A stretch of DNA of 64,000 bases. Origin: Devosia sp. A16 (lineage in GTDB: Bacteria; Pseudomonadota; Alphaproteobacteria; Rhizobiales; Devosiaceae). The stretch is taken from NCBI RefSeq assembly GCF_001402915.1, contig NZ_CP012945.1, positions 62,001 through 126,000 on the forward strand, in the 5' to 3' direction. The translations under genes and the position numbers were made by a program. The notes under the pieces were generated by a model. It had not been told where the DNA came from and made no database searches. It saw nothing but the letters and a program-made list of their open reading frames with translations. Below are positions 48,055 to 58,294 of this stretch, one piece after another (positions within the stretch are counted from its first letter, which is position 1; the number at the start of each line of letters is the position of its first letter).

Positions 48055-49185
48055 TCAGGCGGCGCCGACGACATCCTCGTTGGGAAGCCGGCGACGGAAG
48101 GCATGGGTGCGCCACAGCTCGAAGATACCGACCGCTTCGTCCTTGCTCAGCGCCTCGAAGCGCCGGCGGACATTCTGCAGGTCGGCCTGGCTGGGCAGGT
48201 CGCGCCACGGCATCGAGGCGATCATCGCCTCGAACAGGTCGGGCTGGATGCCCAGGGCCCGCAGCGCCACGGTGATCGCCACATAGTCCTGCATGGCGAG
48301 CCACTTGACGAAGACTTCCGGGCCGACGCGCAGCAGCATGGTGAGCGCCGCGGCGGTGTGGTGGCCATAGCCGAAGCGGGCGAAGCGCACCAGCGCGCGC
48401 TCGTCGAGCTGCTTCCGATCGGACAGCGCCTTCACCTGGTTGTAGGCGACCTTCCACTCCTGGCTGGAGAAGCCGGCGCGGTTGCGCATGCGGTTGTAGA
48501 CCACCGCCTGCACCTTGCCGACGGTCACCGGATCGACGCGCGGGTCGATGCGCGACATGGTCTCGCGCACCTGGTCGCCGACCGCCTCGATCTTGCCGCC
48601 CAGGCTCTTCCAGTCGAGATCCTCGCGCCCCCTGAGATCGGCGGCGATGGCTGCGTCCGAGGCGGCCCGCTCGGCCAGACGCTCCAGCGCCTGCTGGCCG
48701 ATCTCGGCATTGGCGTTGCGCACCAGCTTGATCACCGAGGCGGTCTCGCCATGCTCGACAATGGCTTCGCCCACCCGCTCGGGCACCTGCGTGCGGCCGG
48801 CAATGGCCACGCGATGCTCTTCGGACTGGTTGGCGATGATCTCGATCAGGTCGTCGTCGCTCAAAACGTTGGAGAACTCGAGCAGCGGCTGGGCCACTTC
48901 GATCTCGTCATTGGCGAGCTTGACCACAACATTGCCCGGCGCCCGGTCCAGCGGAGCCAGAAGCTTGGCCACGTGCACCCGCGCCTCGGATTCGACCAGT
49001 TCGGCCAGCTGGCACAACACCTCGTCGTACTGCGCGACCTGCTCGTCATCGCAGCGATCCGACACATAGGAGTAGAGCTGGGCCATGTTACGGAACAGCT
49101 GGTCGCGTTCCACGATGTTGGAGTCACCATTGAGAACCCGGAACGTCGAGAACGCTCGGGTGGTGCCTTCTTCCATCTCAGTCAT
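48055..49185 (-). CDS. DUF2336 domain-containing protein
   Basis: 376 residues from ATG 49185 (MTEMEEGTTRAF), preceded by GGAGGG. It is wholly helical with repeated short helix pairs (VVVKLANDEIEVAQPLLEFSNVLSDDDLIEIIANQSEEHRVAIAGR, VIKLVRNANAEIGQQALERLAERAASD), typical of the DUF2336 family found almost only in alphaproteobacteria. No membrane segment or signal peptide is seen. Function is unknown; related proteins have been linked to cell-cycle or stress control, which is not shown here. The frame extends upstream to 49425, but into a repeat. Confidence 0.85.
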   Translation of the reverse strand: MTEMEEGTTRAFSTFRVLNGDSNIVERDQLFRNMAQLYSYVSDRCDDEQVAQYDEVLCQLAELVESEARVHVAKLLAPLDRAPGNVVVKLANDEIEVAQPLLEFSNVLSDDDLIEIIANQSEEHRVAIAGRTQVPERVGEAIVEHGETASVIKLVRNANAEIGQQALERLAERAASDAAIAADLRGREDLDWKSLGGKIEAVGDQVRETMSRIDPRVDPVTVGKVQAVVYNRMRNRAGFSSQEWKVAYNQVKALSDRKQLDERALVRFARFGYGHHTAAALTMLLRVGPEVFVKWLAMQDYVAITVALRALGIQPDLFEAMIASMPWRDLPSQADLQNVRRRFEALSKDEAVGIFELWRTHAFRRRLPNEDVVGAA

Positions 49186-49343
49186 GTCACTTCCCTCCGG
49201 CTTCTGCCGTACCGAAGCAGATTGGCCTTGAGTTAAGTGCGGCGGCTGAAGGTAAGGCCGGGCATTTGATTCAAATTGCGCGGAGTTTGGCGAGGCCGCG
49301 TTAGTCACCGGCCTGGCCCTCATCTCCCCCTCGCGGGGGAGAA

Positions 49344-49387
49344 TGGAATTTCTTGGGCTTAGCCCTTCGCTAAGTCCTAGAAATTCC
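49344..49387. repeat. Inverted repeat between DUF2336 gene and katG
   Basis: Arms of about 20 bases: tggaatttcttgggcttagc and its near-complement gctaagtcctagaaattcca, with two mismatches. Flanking ctccccctc/gagggggacg words suggest a larger compound element (about 49322-49408). Confidence 0.65.
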
Positions 49388-49429
49388 AAGAGGGGGACGT
49401 GGAGGGCACTGTCTCTCCTCCCCACCGCA

Positions 49430-49508
49430 TGTCATCCCTGCGAAAGCAGGGACCCAATTCTCCACCGCGCCAGCGGCGCGATGGGTCCCTGCTTTCGCAG
49501 GGATGACA
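49430..49508. repeat. Intergenic inverted repeat, family C
   Basis: Arms tgtcatccctgcgaaagcag and ctgctttcgcagggatgaca are perfect complements, and pairing continues inward through ggaccca/tgggtcc and outward to ccccacc/ggtgggg (about 49420-49519). It is similar to 43590-43669. The whole gap 49186-49590 contains repeats but no gene that I can support. Confidence 0.85.
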
Positions 49509-49590
49509 CCGGTGGTGGGGCCAACAACTGAGCCCCACACCTTCGGACTTGGCCGACGGCCAAGTCCAGTTTCCCGACGGACAGCGCCGA

Positions 49591-51941
<2,351 letters not shown>

Positions 51942-51943
<2 letters not shown>

Positions 51944-52835
51944 GATCACACTTCGGCAGATGCAGTATGCCGTGGCTTTGGCGGAAGCCGGCCATTTCGG
52001 CCGCGCCGCCGAGCGCAGCCACATCACCCAGCCCGGCCTCAGCCAGCAGATCCGCCAGCTCGAAGAGCTGTGCGGCGCCCCCCTGTTCGACCGGCTCGGC
52101 AAATCGGTGCGGCTCACCCCGCTCGGTCGTGAATTCATCGAGCGGGTTCGCCCTATTCTCGAGCAGAGCGAAGCACTGCTGTCGTTCGTCAGCGGCCAGC
52201 GCGGCAACCCGGCCCGACCGCTCCGGCTGGGCGTCATTCCCACCGTCGCGCCCTACCTGCTGCCACACGTGTTTCCGGCGCTGCAGCGCGAACTGCCCGG
52301 ACTGAGCTTCACCGTCTCGGAGAGCCGCACCGATGCGCTGCTCGAAGGGCTCGCCGACGGCAGCCTCGACCTTGCCTTGATCGCCAGCGAACCCAAGCCG
52401 GGCGGCCCGCGCCTCGCCGCCGCCCCGCTGTTTGCCGATGAGTTCGTGCTGGCCACCGGCGCCGCCGACAGTGCCGAAGACCCGGTCCCCCTGGCGGAGA
52501 TCGACAGCGACCGCGTGCTGCTGCTCGACGAGGGCCACTGCTTCCGCGACCAGGCCATCGCCGCCTGCGCGCTCGACCCGGACGTGGCCCGCCGCACCTT
52601 CGCCGCCACCTCGCTCTCGACCATCGTCGAGTTCGTCGCCAACGGCCAGGGCATCACGCTGCTGCCCGAGATCGCCCTCAAAAAGGAAGCCACCGGCGAC
52701 CGCATCCGCATCCACCGCCTGCAATCGCCTGGCGCGCGCCGGCTGCTGTCCCTGGTGTGGCGCGAGGCCACCCCGTTCGGCGCGGTGTTCGAACAGGTAG
52801 CGGAGACGATCCGGCGAGCAAGGCCGACGGTTTAG
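51942..52835 (+). CDS. oxyR: Hydrogen peroxide sensor OxyR
   Basis: 297 residues, LysR family. N-terminal winged helix MITLRQMQYAVALAEAGHFGRAAERSHITQPGLSQQIRQLEE. The redox cysteines are both present, Cys200 and Cys209, in GHCFRDQAIAAC with the same spacing as E. coli Cys199/Cys208, which separates OxyR from other LysR proteins. Disulfide formation by peroxide activates it. It is divergent from katG with 179 bases between starts. No clear Shine-Dalgarno precedes the start; a candidate OxyR site overlaps it. Confidence 0.95.
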
Positions 52836-52964
52836 GCGATGACTACCATCCATCTCTTCGTCCATCACTTCAACGACCACCGCTCACGGCACCGCGTCAT
52901 GACCGCGCGATGGCGGATTGACTGAGGATCCGGGGGGCACGCTGACGGCGCGCCCCCCGCTGGC

Positions 52965-53378
52965 TCACTGCTGTATGGTCTCGATGTAGTCGACCAGTGC
53001 GACGATGCGCGCACGTACCAGGAGCTCAGTCCCGAACGGTCCGGCCGCCTGCCCGATCTCCCTCGAAAACGTATCACCCCAAATGGGCATGACCGGTGTT
53101 CCGTGTGCCCTGATGGACGCACGCCCATCTATGGTCTGGAACACCCGAAGGTACGGGAAGACACCATCATTCGTCTGGCTGAGCTTGGTCAGATCAGGCG
53201 GCCTGACGGTCAGGACGTCGGCAAACTCGCCGCCGCCTCGACCGTCCATGCCGTGACACGCAGCACAAGCCACGCGGAAGGCCTCGGACCCGACCGAGTT
53301 TTCCTGAGCCACGACCGGCGTGACCAGGCAAAGCCCTGCAAGAATGCCGAGGCGAGTAATCAAGTCACGAGCACTCAA
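52965..53378 (-). CDS. Periplasmic cytochrome c
   Basis: 137 residues with a signal peptide (about 1-24, ending PVVA) and one haem site CAACH (Cys38, Cys41, His42). Met97 in HGTPVMPIWGD is the likely sixth ligand. The small class I cytochrome probably carries electrons to a terminal oxidase or reductase; the partner is unknown. The start is TTG at 53378, chosen because GCGGAGGAG precedes it and the signal peptide begins there. An FNR/FixK box lies 87 bases upstream. Confidence 0.85.
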   Translation of the reverse strand: MSARDLITRLGILAGLCLVTPVVAQENSVGSEAFRVACAACHGMDGRGGGEFADVLTVRPPDLTKLSQTNDGVFPYLRVFQTIDGRASIRAHGTPVMPIWGDTFSREIGQAAGPFGTELLVRARIVALVDYIETIQQ

Positions 53379-53464
53379 CGTCTCCTCCGCTGGTAGTGTT
53401 GCTCGCCCCTTTCTGGGCCGAGACCAACACGCTCTGAGCTTGTTCCCCGGCGTTGTGTAGCGGG

Positions 53465-53478
53465 TTGACCTAGATCAA
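53465..53478. promoter_or_regulatory. FNR/FixK-type box before the cytochrome c gene
   Basis: TTGAC-CTAG-ATCAA, matching TTGA-N6-TCAA exactly and TTGAT-N4-ATCAA with one difference. It stands 87 bases before the TTG start. The gap 53379-53827 holds this site and otherwise nothing I can support; short open frames inside it have no recognisable features. Confidence 0.7.
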
Positions 53479-53827
53479 GCCCTTGAAAACTCAGCCTACG
53501 ATGTGCTGGCGGCCTCTCGACTCGTGGGCCCCCGACCGCATCGTTTGACAAGCATCAATCTGCCCATGCCGGCTCGGCACTAGCCTTTCGGGGTTGAGCA
53601 ATGGAGCCGGCGCAGGCTGCCGGGGTGTTTTGGCGCCGCCTTCGAAACAGTATATGTGAGCCAAGTGCCCGGCTCGAAACGCCCGATGGCAACCGATTTC
53701 GCGCTATACAACACCGAATTTGGGGCACGTGCGAAGCGTCTGTACGAACCACCTGACGGCTGCACAACCAGGGCGCAGCCAGGTCTTGCTTCCTTGGTGG
53801 CCTCGCCTGTCCATATCCGGGCTCGCC

Positions 53828-54409
53828 CTATCCCGGATAGGCGGCCTGCCGCCAGGTGCGCACCTTCACCGCGTCGCCGGGTCGGATCGCCCCCTCGCGC
53901 TCGACCCAGCCGACCAGTCCGCGCTTGCCCATCGCCGCCTTGACGAAGCCGAACTCGAGGTCGGCTCGCCCCGGAACCTGCGCCGCGATGGTTCTGCCGG
54001 TCTTGCGGCACGGGTCGTTGTCCCCGTCGACGCGGATCGTCGCGCCGGAGGGAAACATCAGCAGGCTGCGCGGCGGCAACCGCGTCAGATGCGGGATGCC
54101 CGAGAGCACCAGGTTGGCGCCGACCCATTCGCCGAGGATCTGCGGCAGGCTGAGCGTCATGGCGATCTCAGCCAGTTCCTCGGCGCTGAGGATCGACAGC
54201 TGCCGTTCGTTCCGCATCGGCGTGCCACGCGGATACCACGGCTCGCGCGCTCCGCTCGGACGCACCAGCCCCTCGTGCCGATCGCCGACGACGCCGGCAT
54301 AGGTCAGCATCAGCTCCGGTCGGGCCGTCGACGCGACCGCCGCCGTTTCGACCACGAACGTGCCGTCGACCCGGCCGTTGAGCGTCAGCGCCGGTATCGG
54401 CTCCGTCAT
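53828..54409 (-). CDS. MOSC domain-containing protein
   Basis: 193 residues from ATG 54409 (MTEPIPALTL). MOSC features: LMLTYAGVVGDRHEG near the start, RNERQLSILSAEELAEIA, GEWVGANLVLSGI and DNDPCRKTGR with the conserved Cys134. The family binds molybdenum cofactor or mobilises sulfur; substrates of stand-alone members vary. It overlaps rarD by four bases (ATGA), so the two are coupled. In-frame sequence upstream to 55240 is the antisense-like shadow of rarD and was excluded. Confidence 0.88.
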   Translation of the reverse strand: MTEPIPALTLNGRVDGTFVVETAAVASTARPELMLTYAGVVGDRHEGLVRPSGAREPWYPRGTPMRNERQLSILSAEELAEIAMTLSLPQILGEWVGANLVLSGIPHLTRLPPRSLLMFPSGATIRVDGDNDPCRKTGRTIAAQVPGRADLEFGFVKAAMGKRGLVGWVEREGAIRPGDAVKVRTWRQAAYPG

Positions 54410-55314
54410 GCCATGGCCCGTCGACGGCGCACCACGGAATCGGCGGTGTAGACGATCAGCGACACCCAGATCAGCGCGAAGCTGCCGAGCCGCACCGCAT
54501 TCAGGTGCTCGCCGAACAGCGTGATGGCGAGGATGAAGGTGATCGAGGGGGCGATATATTGCAGCATGCCGACGGTGGTCATCTTCAGCCGCTGCACGGC
54601 GAACGCAAACAGCAGCAACGGCACCACCGTCGCCGGTCCGGTCAGCGCCAGCAACGACAGCGAGTACGGGTCGCCATGCCAGCCGATGCCGCCGTCGCGC
54701 ACGAAACTGTAACCCAGGAACGCGATGGCGATCGGCGCCAGCACCATGGTCTCGACGAACAGCCCCGGCGCCGAGCCGACCTTGGCGGTCTTGCGCAGGT
54801 AACCATAGACCGCGAAGGTCAACGCCAGGCCGAGCGCCACATAGGGGATGCCGCCGATCGATACGGCCTGGATGCCGATGGCGACCGCCGCAATGGCGAT
54901 GGCGACCAGCTGCCAGCGGTTGAGCCGCTCGCCGAGCAGCAGCACCCCGGTCGCCACGTTGACCAGCGGCAGGATGAAGTAGCCGAAACTGGCTTCCAGC
55001 ACCTGCCCGGTCTCGACCGCAAAGATATAGATCAGCCAGTTGGCGCCCAGGATCAGCGCCGCCAGCGCCATTGAACTGACGGTGCGCGGGTCGCGCAGCG
55101 CCGCGCGCACCTCGGCCATGCGGCCGCCCAGGATCATGATGACGCCCAGCACCAGCAGCGACCACAGCGTGCGGTTGGCGACCACTGTGGCCGCGCCCAC
55201 GTGGTTGAGCAGGTTGAACAGCAGGGGCAGGAAGCCCCACAGCACATAGGTCGCGACGCCCGCGGCAAGTCCGCTTTCGCTGCTCGTGTTGTGGGTGCTG
55301 GTGAGGGCCGCCAA
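54406..55314 (-). CDS. rarD: EamA family transporter RarD
   Basis: 302 residues with ten membrane segments. RarD signatures: GVATYVLWGFLPLLFNLLNHVGAATVVANRTLWSLL, NWLIYIFAVETGQVLEASFGYFILPLVNVATGVLLLGERL and LLFAFAVQRLKMTTVGMLQYIAPSITFIL. The substrate is uncertain; the E. coli homologue is linked to chloramphenicol sensitivity. The start is TTG at 55314, because GGAAGGA stands about seven bases upstream; no ATG or GTG is suitably placed between it and the first membrane helix. Translation upstream to 55536 adds no family sequence. A perfect FNR/FixK box lies 90 bases upstream. Confidence 0.9.
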   Translation of the reverse strand: MAALTSTHNTSSESGLAAGVATYVLWGFLPLLFNLLNHVGAATVVANRTLWSLLVLGVIMILGGRMAEVRAALRDPRTVSSMALAALILGANWLIYIFAVETGQVLEASFGYFILPLVNVATGVLLLGERLNRWQLVAIAIAAVAIGIQAVSIGGIPYVALGLALTFAVYGYLRKTAKVGSAPGLFVETMVLAPIAIAFLGYSFVRDGGIGWHGDPYSLSLLALTGPATVVPLLLFAFAVQRLKMTTVGMLQYIAPSITFILAITLFGEHLNAVRLGSFALIWVSLIVYTADSVVRRRRAMA

Positions 55315-55404
55315 AGCCTGTCCTTCCGGGCCGGAGAGCCGCCTTCTAGCAGCGCCCCTGCTCTTCCGACAAATGAGAGTTTGTGATTGGGGCGACAATC
55401 CGCC

Positions 55405-55418
55405 TTGATGGGGATCAA
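55405..55418. promoter_or_regulatory. Perfect FNR/FixK box between rarD and the host-attachment gene
   Basis: TTGAT-GGGG-ATCAA is an exact match to the TTGAT-N4-ATCAA consensus. It lies 55 bases before the ATG of the host-attachment gene and about 90 before the rarD start; the distance fits the former better. Confidence 0.75.
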
Positions 55419-55473
55419 ACCAAATCCCCACATCCAGCGTTAGCATCCTGTACCCCACTAAAAGGAGCACGCC

Positions 55474-55926
55474 ATGAAAGCCAAGGTCACCTGGATACTC
55501 ATCGCCGATGGAGCGACGGCCAAGGTGTTCGAGCATACCGGTCCCGGCAAGGGCTTGCGCGCCGTCGACGACCTGATGTTCGAACAGACGCCGCTGAAGG
55601 CCGGAGAGATCATGGCGGACCGGCCCGGACGCAGCATCTCCTCAATGGGCAGCGGCGGCCGCAGCGCCATGGAATACTCGTCGGATCCGGTCGCGGTGCG
55701 CGAGCGGCGCTTCGTCGAGAACGTCGCCGAAGAGCTCGACCGCAAGCACCAGCAGCGGGCTTTCGACCAGTTGATCATTGCTGCCGCGCCGACTGCTCTG
55801 GGCGACCTGCGCCCGGCCCTCAGCAAGGGCCTGCGCGAGACCATCATCGCCGAACTGCCCAAGGACCTCACCAACCTGCCGACCCCGCAGCTCGGTCAGC
55901 ATTTCGACGGCCTGGTGGCGATCTGA
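55474..55926 (+). CDS. Host attachment protein family (PF10116)
   Basis: 150 residues. MKAKVTWILIADGATAKVFEHTGPGKGLRAV at the start, then AVRERRFVENVAEELDRKHQQRAFDQLIIAAAPTALGDLR and a C-terminal KDLTNLPTPQLGQHFDGLV match the family named for a protein needed for host-cell attachment; it has an eRF1-like/HPF-like fold and no signal peptide. The real role is unsettled and may be translational stress. AAAGGAG precedes the ATG. The gene is single, bracketed by an FNR/FixK box and a strong terminator. Confidence 0.88.
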   Translation: MKAKVTWILIADGATAKVFEHTGPGKGLRAVDDLMFEQTPLKAGEIMADRPGRSISSMGSGGRSAMEYSSDPVAVRERRFVENVAEELDRKHQQRAFDQLIIAAAPTALGDLRPALSKGLRETIIAELPKDLTNLPTPQLGQHFDGLVAI

Positions 55927-55950
55927 CGCCGGGACGAGCGCAGAGCAACA

Positions 55951-55976
55951 AGGGCGGCCAGTTGGCCGCCCTTTTT
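55951..55976 (+). terminator. Rho-independent terminator after the host-attachment gene
   Basis: Perfect 10-base arms AGGGCGGCCA/TGGCCGCCCT (55951-55960, 55963-55972) with a two-base gap, followed by TTTT. It also lies just past the stop of the convergent gene ending at 55981 and may serve both. Confidence 0.88.
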
Positions 55977-55980
55977 CCAT

Positions 55981-56493
55981 TCACTCGGCGAATTGCACCG
56001 TCGCCAGCATCTGCCCGGCGCGGAACGCCGTCGACGTTCCGCCTTCGGGTGCACTCCAGTAAACGAACTGGCTCGAGCCGAACCCCGCCTGCACATAGTA
56101 GAAATTCTGGAACAGCAGCGCCCCGTCCGGAATCTGCACCTGGTACTCGATGACGTTCCAGGACTTGCCGCCGATATTCTCCAGCCGCTCGCCCACGATG
56201 GTCACGTTCTCCGGCTTGGCGTCGAGCGCCGCTGCGGCGGCATTGCTGAGGATCGCCTCGCGGTATTTCGCTACCGGCCACGCCGCGTTCTCGCTGATCA
56301 CCGCAAAACCCATCGTCTCGTCGTTGGAGAAGTAGAGGAACTCCTGGTCGCCCGATGGCGTCTGCGTCGCCCAGCCGGTGGTGTCGACGCAGGCACTGAG
56401 CTTCACCTTGGTGCTGGTAATGGTTTCGCACGCCAGCGCCGGCGTGATGAGCAGCGCCGCCGAAGCGACGGCGCCGAGGAAGATGCGAGTCAT
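55981..56493 (-). CDS. Secreted protein of unknown function, 170 residues
   Basis: A signal peptide (about 1-21, MTRIFLGAVASAALLITPALA) leads a mature protein with two cysteines (CETITSTKVKLSAC) near its N-terminus, which may form a disulfide. The rest looks like a beta-rich fold: FLYFSNDETMGFAVISENAAW, WNVIEYQVQIPDGALLFQNFYYVQAGFGSSQFVYWS. I do not recognise the family. It is probably periplasmic. Single gene; 85 bases upstream the rhodanese gene ends on the same strand. Confidence 0.75.
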   Translation of the reverse strand: MTRIFLGAVASAALLITPALACETITSTKVKLSACVDTTGWATQTPSGDQEFLYFSNDETMGFAVISENAAWPVAKYREAILSNAAAAALDAKPENVTIVGERLENIGGKSWNVIEYQVQIPDGALLFQNFYYVQAGFGSSQFVYWSAPEGGTSTAFRAGQMLATVQFAE

Positions 56494-56578
56494 GATCGAG
56501 CCCTTTTTGGCATTGGTTCGGGCCGAACTTGTGGTCGGAGCCGCGCTGCTGGCAAGCTCATTTGAGCGGTCGCAGAAC

Positions 56579-57013
56579 TTATTCTGCGGCTTGGTAGACC
56601 GGCGGGTCGCCGGCAGCAGCGCCGGTCACCAGCGCAAACCCCTCGTCCTGCCAGCCGGTGACCCCGCCGATCATCAGCTTCACCGGCAGCCCGAGTTCCG
56701 CCAGCCGCAGCGCCCCCTTGTCTGCGCCGTTGCAATGCGGCCCGGCACAGTAGGTGACGAACAGCGTTCCCACCGGCCACTCCGCCATCCTGCGGGCGGT
56801 GATCTTGCCATGCGGAAGGTTTATCGCGCCAGGCACGTGCCCCGCCGCATAAAGCATCGGGCTCCGCACATCGAGCAACACGAAATCGGCGACGCCGCGG
56901 CTCAGGGCGTCATGGACATCCCAGCAATCGGTCTCGAACCCGAGCTTGCGGGCAAAGTGCTGCAGCGCCTCGGCGGATGCTGCAGCTGGAACAAGGGCAA
57001 CGTTGCTCGGCAT
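56579..57013 (-). CDS. Rhodanese-like domain protein
   Basis: 144 residues from ATG 57013 (MPSNVALVPA), preceded by GAGGAGG. The rhodanese pattern has VADFVLLDVRSPMLYAAGHVPGAINLPHGKI and the active-site loop VTYCAGPHCNGADKGA with Cys89 as nucleophile and a second Cys94. No signal peptide is seen. It is a sulfurtransferase or a sensor of oxidised sulfur. It is divergent from the FtrA-like regulator, which is a frequent pairing, so it is the likely target of that regulator. Confidence 0.9.
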   Translation of the reverse strand: MPSNVALVPAAASAEALQHFARKLGFETDCWDVHDALSRGVADFVLLDVRSPMLYAAGHVPGAINLPHGKITARRMAEWPVGTLFVTYCAGPHCNGADKGALRLAELGLPVKLMIGGVTGWQDEGFALVTGAAAGDPPVYQAAE

Positions 57014-57034
57014 TGAAGCCTCCTCGGCAATTGA

Positions 57035-57110
57035 GATGGCGAGAACTTGCCGGAAACCGGCGAGGACGGTCAGTGGCGGGAATGCCAATATGCGGTAATA
57101 TCTCGCCATC
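57035..57110. promoter_or_regulatory. Repeats in the rhodanese-FtrA divergent promoter
   Basis: GGCGAGAAC (57038), GGCGAGGAC (57059) and GGCGGGAAT (57075) are direct repeats 21 and 16 bases apart. A 10-base inverted repeat GATGGCGAGA/TCTCGCCATC (57035-57044, 57101-57110) frames them, its right arm touching the FtrA-like ATG. A GCCGG-AAA-CCGGC palindrome sits at 57049-57061. AraC-type regulators bind such direct repeats. Confidence 0.5.
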
Positions 57111-58082
57111 ATGAGCACCCCAAACCGACACGTCGCCATCCTTGCCTACGACCAGCTCTGCATGTTCGAGTTCGGCATCGCCGTCGAAGTCTTCGGCCTG
57201 GCGCGGCCCGAGTTTGCCCATCTCGACTGGTACACCCACGAGATCGTCGGCATCGAACCCGGCCCCTACCGCGCCAGTGGCGGCATCATCGTTGCCGCCA
57301 ACCACGATCTCGGCCGGCTCGAGCAGGCCGGGCTGATCGTCGTGCCGGGCTGGCGCGGCGCCATGACTCCGGTGCCCGAACCATTGATCGCGGCGCTCCG
57401 CGCCGCCCATGCCCGCGGCGCTCGCATTGCAACGCTCTGCTCAGGCGTGTTCGTGCCGGCGCGATCCGGGCTGCTGGATGGCCGACGCGCCACCACTCAT
57501 TGGCGCTACGCCGAAATCCTCCGCTCGGAGTTCCCATCGGTCGAGGTGCTGCCCGACATCCTCTACTCCCAGGATGGGAACCTCTTCACCGCGGCCGGCT
57601 CGGCGGCCGGCATCGACCTCTGCCTTCACATCGTGCGCCAGGATTTCGGCGCCGAGATCGCCAACACCGTCGCCCGCCGCCTGGTGCTGCCGGCGCATCG
57701 CGACGGCGGCCAGGCGCAGTTCGTCGCGAGGCCGATGGCAAAGGAGCGCCGCGGCCGGATCGGGCCGCTGCTCGATACGCTGCGACAGCGCCTGAACGAG
57801 GACTGGAGCATCACCCGGATGGCTGCCCTCGCAAGGCTTTCCGAGCGCAGCTTGATTCGACACTTCAACGACGCCACCGGCCTCAGCCCGCTCACCTGGC
57901 TGATCGCCGAACGGGTGGAGCGCTGCAAGGAGCTGCTCGAAACCACCGATTTCGGCCTCGACGCCATCGCCGACGCCTCAGGCTTTCGCAGCCAGGAAAC
58001 CCTGCGTCACCATTTCCGCAACCGCACCGGCGTCAGCCCGAGCGCGTTCCGGCGCAGCTTTGGGAGGATGGCGGCGGAGTAG
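57111..58082 (+). CDS. GlxA/FtrA-type AraC-family transcriptional regulator
   Basis: 323 residues. The N-terminal DJ-1/PfpI domain (about 8-180) carries the elbow Cys in ATLCSGVFV (Cys110). The C-terminal AraC domain (about 220-320) has two helix-turn-helix units: SITRMAALARLSERSLIRHFNDATGLSPLTWL and LDAIADASGFRSQETLRHHFRNRTGVSPSAFRR. Divergent orientation from a rhodanese gene fits the FtrA group. The inducing signal is unknown. Translation begins directly after an inverted-repeat arm, so binding of the protein there would be autoregulatory. Confidence 0.9.
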   Translation: MSTPNRHVAILAYDQLCMFEFGIAVEVFGLARPEFAHLDWYTHEIVGIEPGPYRASGGIIVAANHDLGRLEQAGLIVVPGWRGAMTPVPEPLIAALRAAHARGARIATLCSGVFVPARSGLLDGRRATTHWRYAEILRSEFPSVEVLPDILYSQDGNLFTAAGSAAGIDLCLHIVRQDFGAEIANTVARRLVLPAHRDGGQAQFVARPMAKERRGRIGPLLDTLRQRLNEDWSITRMAALARLSERSLIRHFNDATGLSPLTWLIAERVERCKELLETTDFGLDAIADASGFRSQETLRHHFRNRTGVSPSAFRRSFGRMAAE

Positions 58083-58113
58083 AGCGCCATCGGCTGGTTC
58101 TGTGCCCGGCAAC

Positions 58114-58244
58114 CCCTCACCCGTCTCGGCCTAGCGGCCGAGCCACCCTCTCCCCCGACGGGGAGAGGAACAGAGGTGATCACCGTTGCCGCAGGATTCT
58201 TCTCCCCGTCGGGGAGAAGGTGGCCCGAAGGGCCGGATGAGGGG
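58114..58244. repeat. Long intergenic inverted repeat, family B
   Basis: 131 bases between the FtrA-like gene and the convergent hydrolase gene, from cccctcacccg to cggatgagggg. It is closely similar to 34397-34527, including gtctcggcct, ctctccccc/gggagag and ttctcccc/ggggagaa arms and a shared gaaagccacg immediately after. It could act as a bidirectional hairpin terminator. Confidence 0.85.
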
Positions 58245-58294
58245 AAAGCCACGGTATCGTGTAACGAGCAACTTGACCCGTGACAGACTGACCG

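Noticed and set aside
49420-49519. CRISPR-like repeat pair
   Set aside because: The repeats are inverted, not direct, with no spacers of even length and no cas genes.
53580-54128. 182-residue minus-strand frame reaching past the MOSC gene
   Set aside because: It overlaps MOSC in another frame and its tail has no recognisable family; no start signal.
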